Shown piece by piece: positions 45,134-54,500 of a DNA stretch of 64,000 nt. Source of the stretch: Nereocystis luetkeana (Eukaryota; Sar; Phaeophyceae; Laminariales; Laminariaceae); the NCBI GenBank assembly GCA_031213475.1, contig JARUPZ010000030.1:2663371-2727370 (forward strand), read 5' to 3'. Below the pieces are notes generated by a model. That model was not told where the DNA came from, ran no database searches, and saw only the letters and a list, made by a program, of their open reading frames with translations. A program made the position numbers and the translations under genes. How positions within the stretch are numbered: position 1 is the stretch's first letter; each line of letters opens with the position of its first letter.

Positions 45134-48100
45134 CGGCTGCGGCTGCCGCTGCCGCTGTCTATGGGCTCACACATATCCCAAACGTAACCGTTTTCGGCTT
45201 CCAAAGTGAGCAAGGAGTCTCTGTTTTGCCGATTCCGGAGAATCTCAGAAATCCATGCCTCCGTCCATCCTTATCCAACGGCAACGCACGTACGGAACAA
45301 ACAACACGGCGTCGCACATCTACCGTTGGCGCTGCTCTACAGCACGTAGCGGTGGCGGGAGTGGTAGTGTTGACGATGACGATGACGATGATGATGATGA
45401 TGACAAGTATTGGCGATGGTAGCAGTACCGGAAATGGTATCGGTACCAGTAACTGTAGCGGTAATGTTGATGGTAGTGATAGCTATATATATATATATAT
45501 ATATATGTGTACATGTAACGGTATGGGCGAGGGTAACGGTAGTGATATCGATATTGGGCAGCAGTGAAGGCGGCGGTAACCGTACCGGTAATATACCTGT
45601 TACCCGTATTGGCAACAGCAACGGCAGCGGTAACGGTGATGACAACGGTAACGAGGACGGTAGAAACGCAGGTTACCTGTAACGGCGGCGGCAACAGCAG
45701 TGCCAACGGTAACGGTCTCGGCGCACGGCCACCGCGGCGGTCGCTACCGAAATAAAACAAGGGACGCGGGACTCTCTACTAATAGTGCTGACGGACAAAG
45801 TTCACCGGCCGTTCGATCCGCCCCGAGCAGAGCGGCCGCCTCAACGCACCCCCCAGCGCCGCGGCCCCGTGAAGGCATGCGTCCAATCGCGACTCGACTC
45901 AATTGTCTCCCTCTGGCTTCTTGCGGCCTTCTCGCCTGTCTGTCTGTGCGTTTTGCCTGTGTGTGTGGTTGCCTCTCTGCCTTTCTTCTTTTTTTGGCTG
46001 CTTGCCCATCTATCTGCCTATCCGTCGGTCTGCGTTGCTTTCTGCCTACCTGCCTGTCCGTCGGTCTGTACTCCTGTCTGGCTGCCTGGCTGCCTGGCTG
46101 CCTGCCTGTTTTTGCCATTTTAATTATCTGCCTCCAGGTACATAGCTCGCGGGGCACCTCGTGTGGGGCAGCCTAGCTCTGGCGGTATGGCGTCGGCTGG
46201 AGAAGCGGGCGGCAGGAGGAGACGGCGTCAGCGGCGGGGGGATGCAGGCATGGACGTAGAATCGCAAGGTGCATACGTGGTGCGCGCGAGGAACAAAATC
46301 CGTGACCCCACTCTATATACTACCCATGCCCGAGACGCAGACAGTCCTCGATACCATGCATGGCCGTAGTCATACGACCACCAGGGGAGGGGGGTATACC
46401 AACACCAAGTAAACAAGAAACTCTAAAAATGTTGCGCAAAAAGTAACAGGCGTAGCTCGTTTTTGGTAATTTCGTCCAGAAATCCTTTGTAAGACCTATC
46501 CTATGCCAATGGGACAGCGAAGTTTCAATAAAAAGTTTGAATTTTTTAAAGATATTTGCCAATTTGTTTTTTTCAGAACACGCTTCCTGTGGGCCACGTA
46601 AAAAGAAAAAAGAAAAAGTTCCTTAGCTTTTGGAAAAGCCCGAAAAAAGCAAATCTGGGGCCGATGTTGGGCCAACATCGGCTTGAGAAAAACTCAGGCC
46701 GATCTTTGGTTCGAAGCGGCGAGATTCCGAGTCCTCGACAGACATCGATCAACAAAACCAACGATTGCGTCATGAATTCTGAACGGAGTGCGCTCGTTAG
46801 GGGCTCCGACCCACCCTAGGGTCACCGTCTTCACACCATGGGCGGTGTCATGTGGCGGGAGCTGACCAGGCGCATGATAAAACAACATTGGCCGCTGGTT
46901 TGCACAAAACAGAAGACAAAATTTCTTCATCCGTCTCGAATGGCAAAAAAATATACCCCGGTATATTTTTTTCAGGTTTGGGAGGATACCGTAGGACGCC
47001 GCCGGCAAGCTCTCGCGCCCTAGACCATGGATCCACCTGATATCTTCGAGGCCGTCATCTATATTCGTTGGCCTTGCCAGATACCGAGTGGGTGGGCCGT
47101 GGGCTGAGTCTGTGTCGAGATCGAGCGTCGATCGTCGCACGAGCTGGTTTCGATCACCGTGTCGACAGTTTGCAACCAGAAAAACACAAGTTGCGCCGCC
47201 TGCAGCGGTTGGGGGAAACAAAATATAAAATAAAACTTTTTTCTCTTTTTCCCCCTCAGCGGCGGCACGTGAAATGTTTCGGCTGTTTTTTCAAAGCAAT
47301 ATTTTTGAAAAAAAAACTTTTGAACTTGGCGTTTCCATTGGCATAGGTCTAACGCACTGCTTTTTTTTTTTCGTTTGTTTTTCCACCTTTCGAGGAGTGT
47401 GTGCCTTACGTAGTTTTCATATTTTTGCCATGGCACCCCTGCTGGTGTAGTTTACAGCAGTTTTTTTTTTTTTTTTTTTTTCGTTTGGTGTTGTTGGCCT
47501 TTTAATACTACAGCGTAGAACGCCTCCACCGAGGTGTTGCGGGTTGGGTTTTTGGGTTGTGGCAGGCAGGGGTAGGGGTTGGATTGGGACGTATGAAAAA
47601 AAAGAAGGTTCCTCACTTGATTATAGTATAGGATATCTACTGCAGTAGCAGGTGCTGCTTGAAGCAAACCTCGAAACTTGATTTCGAGGGGAAAAAACGG
47701 GCGCGTCGTAACCCTTCTAAGGCGACCTGCACTCCTGTTTGTGGGGGCAAGGTACTTACTAGAATTTGCCTGGTTGGGCCCGAAAAATGGACTGCAGTTT
47801 TTTTGTTTTTTGCCCTGCAAGGGTCAACTTCGGTCCATCGTAGACATGATGATACTCTGAAAAACTGCAATGGAACCGACGAGGTTGGGCATACCTCGTG
47901 AGTTCCCAAATTGGAAAACCCCATCTATCTGTCACAAGACGTCGGAAAATATTTTGGCGAAATATTTTGATTTCGTACGGAATACTCTTACCACTATCGG
48001 GGTTGCTGTCGGTTCTTGCCATCGTTGGTGTTGGTGTTGGTGTTGGTGTGGTTTTTCTTGAAGCCGCGTAGTTGCAAGGGGCTTGAAGAAACAACGTGTA

Positions 48101-51100
48101 CATACCTGGTACGACATAGTTATGTTTTGTTTGCAATGCGCGATACTACTGCTGTGCTCCGTACTACGTTATTATGTTTTCGTCTATATCTCGGCTCGGC
48201 CCTCTCTCCCTCTCCCTCTCCCTCTCCCTCTCCCTCTCCCTCTCCCTCTCCCTCTCCCTCTCCCTCTCCTTCTTCCTCTTCCTCTCCCTCTCTCCCTCTT
48301 CCTCTCCCTCTCCCTCTCCCTCTTCCTCTTCCTCTCCCTCTCCCTCTCCCTCTCCCTCTCCCTCTCCCTCTCCCTCTCCCTCTCCCTCTCCCTCTCCCTC
48401 TCCCTCTCCCTCTCCCTCTCCCTCTCCCTCTCCCTCTCCCTCTCCCTCTCCCTCTCCCTCTCCCTCTCCCTCTCCCTCTCCCTCTCCCTCTCCCTCTCGC
48501 CCTTTGCCTCGTGTTGGGTGTTGGCGGCTTCAGAATTGGAGATGGTGTCGATGACTAGAGGCGCCGACGGTGGGAGGGGCGAGGCTAGCGGCGGAGAGGA
48601 GGAAGACGGGTCGGGGGCCGACCCGCTGACCGACGTGAGTCCGTTCAGCAGCGACACCACACTGTACATACACTCCACCGGTAGCCTTGTATTACTCGTA
48701 GTAGTACTGGTACAGCTCAGCAAGGATTTGAGCGTAGCACAGCGAAGTAGTACACCACAGCGGTATGTCACAACGCACAGCCTCGGACAGATAATGTACA
48801 GAATGATCATGCCCATATAGATCATGTACAGATAGATCATGTACATATAGATCATATACAGATATAATGTACAGATATATCATCCACAAGATAGATAATC
48901 TACAGATATATCATGTCTAGCGGCGGAGAGGAGGAAGACGGGTCGGGGGCCGACCCGCTGACCGACGTGAGTCCGTTCAGCAGCGACACCACACTGTACA
49001 TACACTCCACCGGTAGCCTTGTATTACTCGTAGTAGTACTGGTACAGCTCAGCAAGGATTTGAGCGTAGCACAGCGAAGTAGTACACCACAGCGGTATGT
49101 CACAACGCACAGCCTCGGACAGATAATGTACAGAATGATCATGCCCATATAGATCATGTACAGATAGATCATGTACATATAGATCATATACAGATATAAT
49201 GTACAGATATATCATCCACAAGATAGATAATCTACAGATATATCATGTCTAGCGGCGGAGAGGAGGAAGACGGGTCGGGGGCCGACCCGCTGACCGACGT
49301 GAGTCCGTTCAGCAGCGACACCACACTGTACATACACTCCACCGGTAGCCTTGTATTACTCGTAGTAGTACTGGTACAGCTCAGCAAGGATTTGAGCGTA
49401 GCACAGCGAAGTAGTACACCACAGCGGTATGTCACAACGCACAGCCTCGGACAGATAATGTACAGAATGATCATGCCCATATAGATCATGTACAGATAGA
49501 TCATGTACATATAGATCATATACAGATATAATGTACAGATATATCATCCACAAGATAGATAATCTACAGATATATCATGTACCAGGTACCTGGTACGTAT
49601 ATATCATCTACAGATACATCGTCTACAGATAGATACAGAGATATCATCTACAGATATATCATCTACAGACAGATCATCTACGTGTAGATCATGCACAGAT
49701 ATATCATCCACAGATAGATAATCTAGGCCCTAACCTGCCGTCATGATCTGCTTTTGTGCGGAACCTGTACAGTACAGATCCAACCCAGGAAACATGCGCT
49801 TCAAAGTAGATCATGCAGATTGTACGAGCACGGCTCCCACCCAAAAAACAGCATGAGCTAGATGGCACAGATCAGGAACCTGTCCGCCCACCAAGAATGT
49901 GTCGCACAATACAGCAGTGGGAATCGAATGTGTCGCACAATACAGCAGCAGCAGTGCGGTACCGCACATACATACAATACGGTGTGCTCTACAGCAGCAG
50001 TTGTTCACTTCTTCACAGCAGTAGATTCCGTTCATCCATCGCGTTTTGTTCGCCAGAAGCCAGAGTTGAAGGTGGAGTTGAATGTCGAATTTTATGTTCG
50101 AGTTGGAGGTTGAAGTTGGGGTTGATGTTGAAGTTGAGGTTAAAGTTGCATTTTACATTGATGTTGGAGTTGGGTTTGGATTGGATGTTGAAGTTGGCTG
50201 TTGAAGTTGTTTTCGATGTTGAAGTTGGCTGATGAAGTTGTTTTCGATGTTGAAGTTGTGAAGTTGGAGGTGGATTTTATGTTGAAGTTGAATTTGAGGC
50301 TGTACTTGGGGTTAGACTTGATGTCGGGGTTGAAGTTGAGTTTCATGTTGAAGGTGGGGGGTTGAATTTGATGTTGAAGTTGAGCTTCATCTTAATTTTG
50401 AGTTCGAACTTGAGGTTGAATTTGAAGCTTGAGTCTGCGGTTGAAGTTGAGTTTGAGCCCGAAAAAATACACCGTCGCAGATTGTTGTTCGCAACCGAAA
50501 TGCGTTGAGAAGGTCATCGCGGAAAAAAAGAAACACACAAGCGGCATGGGAAGAGTCCATACCGGTATTATACATTTAGAACGTCCGATTTTTAACCCTT
50601 TGCCCGTCCCCCTCCTCTTCCTCCTCCCTTTCTCCCGTCGCCTCACCCTCCTCCTACCCCTGTCTACCTGTGTTCACCGGGTCTTCCTCAACCACTATAA
50701 ATAGCAGAAGATGATCGACATCTCCCGCCCCCGGGGTGAGCTGTGGCTGGTCCTGGCGAGGATCGACGGCCTGTGCGGGCGGTTGCTGGGACGCGCGGTC
50801 TCTAAGGGGTTCGACGACGTCCGCGCGTGGGTGTGCTGCTTTGTGAGTGGATTTTCGCGCGTTCTGCAGGTGGCCCGGGCTGGGCTCGGGTGGGGTGGTC
50901 TGGAGTGGGCTGGGGTGGGCTGGGTTGGGCCGGAGCGGAGCGGAGTGTGCGGAGCGCTTCCGTACTGTCTGTTGGGGGCTTGAACATTTAACATTTCCAG
51001 GGCACTGACGAAGAGGCGCCTCGTGACGACGATCGCTCTAAAAGAATTATCGACCTCGCGGGTTTAGGCTGGTACCATACAGCACTCCATTTTTTTTTGT

Positions 51101-51468
51101 TTGACGTTGGAAGATAAGACCGACCGACCCCCCCCCCCCCCCCCCCCCCTCCCCGCCAAAGCGCAACTAGAAAGTACTATACAGCACGAAACACCACATA
51201 CCACGTGCTGGAATACGCTGAACGCTTTATAGCAACTGCCACGTGGTGGAGTACCAAAACACAGAGCACTACCAGCTGAACATGAAAACACAAAACGCGA
51301 GCTGCCAGTTGACACGAAACACAAAACACGAAGCACGAAACGCAATACGCACGAAACACCAACCTCTCCGTGCGCGCGTGCCTCTTGTCCTGGCCTCTTG
51401 CGAAGAGATTCCAGCCTCTCTGCACCCTGTTGATGTGTCCCGACTCTTGCCCGCTCTCTCTCTCTCTA

Positions 51469-51500
<32 letters not shown>

Positions 51501-54500
51501 CCTCTCTCCCTCTCTCTTACTCGTCGGGACAAGGCGGTGCTCGGGTCGGTGGTGCGGTCTGACGAGATCGCAAGGGCGGGACAGCAGGGGGACGCCGTGG
51601 CCACGGGGAGCTTGTCCATGGAGTCGGCCTGCCAGCGGCTGCGAACCCTTCTCGACGTGAGTGGCCGGCAATTAGTTGCGGCGGTAATCGCGGCAAATGG
51701 GTACGGCGGTAGTTGCGGCAACTACTACTAGGTACGGCGGTAGTTACGGCAATTAGTAGTAGGTACGGCGGTAGTTACGGCAATTAGTAGTAGGTACGGC
51801 GGTAGTTACGGCAATTAGTAGTAGGTACGGCGGTAGTTACGGCAATTAGTAGTAGGTACGGCAGTAGTTACGGCAACCGGTTACGGCTGTGGGTGACGGC
51901 TATTAGTTGCGGTGGTAATTTGCGGCACTCGCGTACTGTAGTTACGGCAACTAATAGTAAGTACGGCGGTAGTTACGGCAATTAGTGATAGGTACGGCGG
52001 TAGTTACGGCAATCAGTTACGGCTGTGGGTGACGGCCATTTGTTGCGGTGGTAATTTGCGGCACTCACGTACTGTAGCTGCGGCAATTGGCCGCGGCGGT
52101 AGTTGCGACAATTTACAGCAGTTACGCTGGTAAGTAGCGGCAACTACGTAATGTAGTTGCCGCAACTGGTTACGTCAATTTGTTTTACGGCGGTGGTTGC
52201 GTAATTTTGTTTTTTCGGCGGTATATAGTGAAGACCGACGGTGACATGCGGCAGTGACTTTGTGACCGACAGCGATGACGGTGAGCTGGCTCGCGCTGCT
52301 TGTCCTCAAACCCTTTCAGAACCGCAGTCCCGTTTTGTGGACAAACTACTCACTATTACGGGGGACCATAGTAAATAGAACCAAATATTGTCAGTAGAAA
52401 TAGGTAAATATTAGTTTTCGTGTGTACCGTAGGTCCTATTTACTATGGCCCCCCGTTAATAGAGATATTGACTTGGTTTGTCCCCAAAACGGACGGGACT
52501 GCAGTGCCCAGGTACCACTCTGTTGTCAACCCTCTTAAGACCGCAGTCCCGTTTCGGGGACAAATTGCTTGAAGTTTGAGGGGTATGTCCCCGAAACGGG
52601 ACTGCACTACTAAAAAGGGCCGAATAAAAAAACAATTCCAGTAGTCTGGATTCGACGTTAATGTACAAAGGCACCTTATATATATGTTCTATGTATCACC
52701 TTACATATACTAGCATGTGTATTCCTTGAAACCTTTGGGACTGCAGCCCCATTTTGGAAGCAAAGTACTTGGAAACTGAGTAGTCTGTCCCCCGAAATTA
52801 GACCGCAGTTCTTCGAAGGGTTAAAAGTAACGCTCGGGTACGACGTAACCTTGAGAGTAAAAAGTCATGAATACGGAATAACCTCAACGTGATACATGGA
52901 TAGGCCAAACGAATACGGCAAGAAATTGCCGCGAGAGCGATTACGCGAGAGTCAGAAAATGCCGCCCTGGGCGGAAGTGTAACTGTCACCGCTTGGTCTT
53001 CGTGTCGATGCCCAAACGGTCCTCGTGTTTTCCTTGGCGGACGCTGAGAAACGCGGGTCTAAGAAATCGTGCCCGGTGGCGATGGCGATACACTAAATCC
53101 TACAGCAGTACCAAATTTACACGGTGAGTAGGCTGTGTCTGGGGTTGTTTTAAGGTATGGTGTCGTATAACGTGATGAAGGTCTGGGGTTTTTGCTCATG
53201 TTGAAGTGCGCTTTTTGGTTGGCGGACCCCCCCCCCCCCCTCCCCCCCCCGTACGTTAGGTGGAAGGGTGGTGAGCTTGAGAAGTGTCAGGGGTTTGTAG
53301 TACAGTACCCATCTGCCGGGGGATTGAAGATATTGTTGAAGGAAGGAAGGAAGGAAGGAAGGAAGGAAGGAGGATAACAGACGACGGACCATTGTTGGAA
53401 GAAACGCGGCCCGTACGCTCTCGTGGGTCGCAGCTTCTGGTTGGGACTTGTTGTTTTGTTGTTTTACATCCAGCAACGGTGTAAGTTGGTGTATTTTTGT
53501 GCGATTTGCGAGGCGCAGCGGGATGGAGTTTGCGCATTGCAGATGCCGGTATGATGCAGCTATTGACAGCGGTGTAAAGGACACCAAACTTTTACGTATA
53601 CGTACACGCACACGTACACACGCACTCACATGCACACGCCCAGGCCTACGCAGAATTGTATATCAAGTAGGGTACATTCTCTTTGGGGTACCCGGGTATA
53701 TACCCGAGTATACACTGAGGGTACCCGAGTTCTTACCCGAGTATGCTCTGGGGGGGTACCCGGGTACATACCCGAGTATACTCTGGCGGATACCCGGCTT
53801 CTTACCCGAGGGTACTCTGGGTGGTACCCGGGTATATCGCCGAGTATGACGAAAACAAGCAGTTTTGATGCAAGGGGTACCCCAGAGTATTTACCCGACT
53901 AAACACACCCTTCGAATGCCCGAAGTACATAACTGCTCTCTCTCTCTGTCTGTGGGTCTGCCTGTGGGTCTCTCTCTCTGTGTGTCTCCCACAACCCATT
54001 CGCTTTGCACCCGCAGGCCCATCCGGACGAGCTTGCGTCGGATCCCTTCGTGAGCTTCGTGTACCAGATGCTCCTCTACCTGGTCAAGCGGGTCGCCGAG
54101 GGCAGCTGCTCTCAGGGGCCGCTCACGCCACCAACACCAACCCCTTTCGCGATCGCGGTGGCACGGTCTGAGAAAAACGGGAGGGGGGGGATGGGGTTCG
54201 CTGGAAATGAAGCAGGCGTTTCTGATGGTCTGGTTTCGGGGAAGGGGGCTGGCGGGGGTGGGCTGGGGCATGGGCGTGCCGCTGTGCGGGACGCTTCTGA
54301 CCTGGCTTCGCTGGAGACGAGCATCGCGGAGGGGGGGGGGGGTCGAAGGTGCGTGCGGCACATATTGCGTCAGGGGCGAAACCTACTGTGTGTTTTTTAT
54401 GTGGGGCGCTTCCCTTTTGGGCTGCTCCACGTATGTATATATATACAAGTTTTCCCTTCGGAGTGGCATGAGCGTAGCGTGTAAGAAGACTCTTGTATAT

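Noticed and set aside
48016..48855. Ser/Pro, Ser/Leu and Arg/Glu-repeat frames of 126-245 codons
   Set aside because: Products of the (CTCTCC)n tract. Only 48534-48634 is retained, as an exon.
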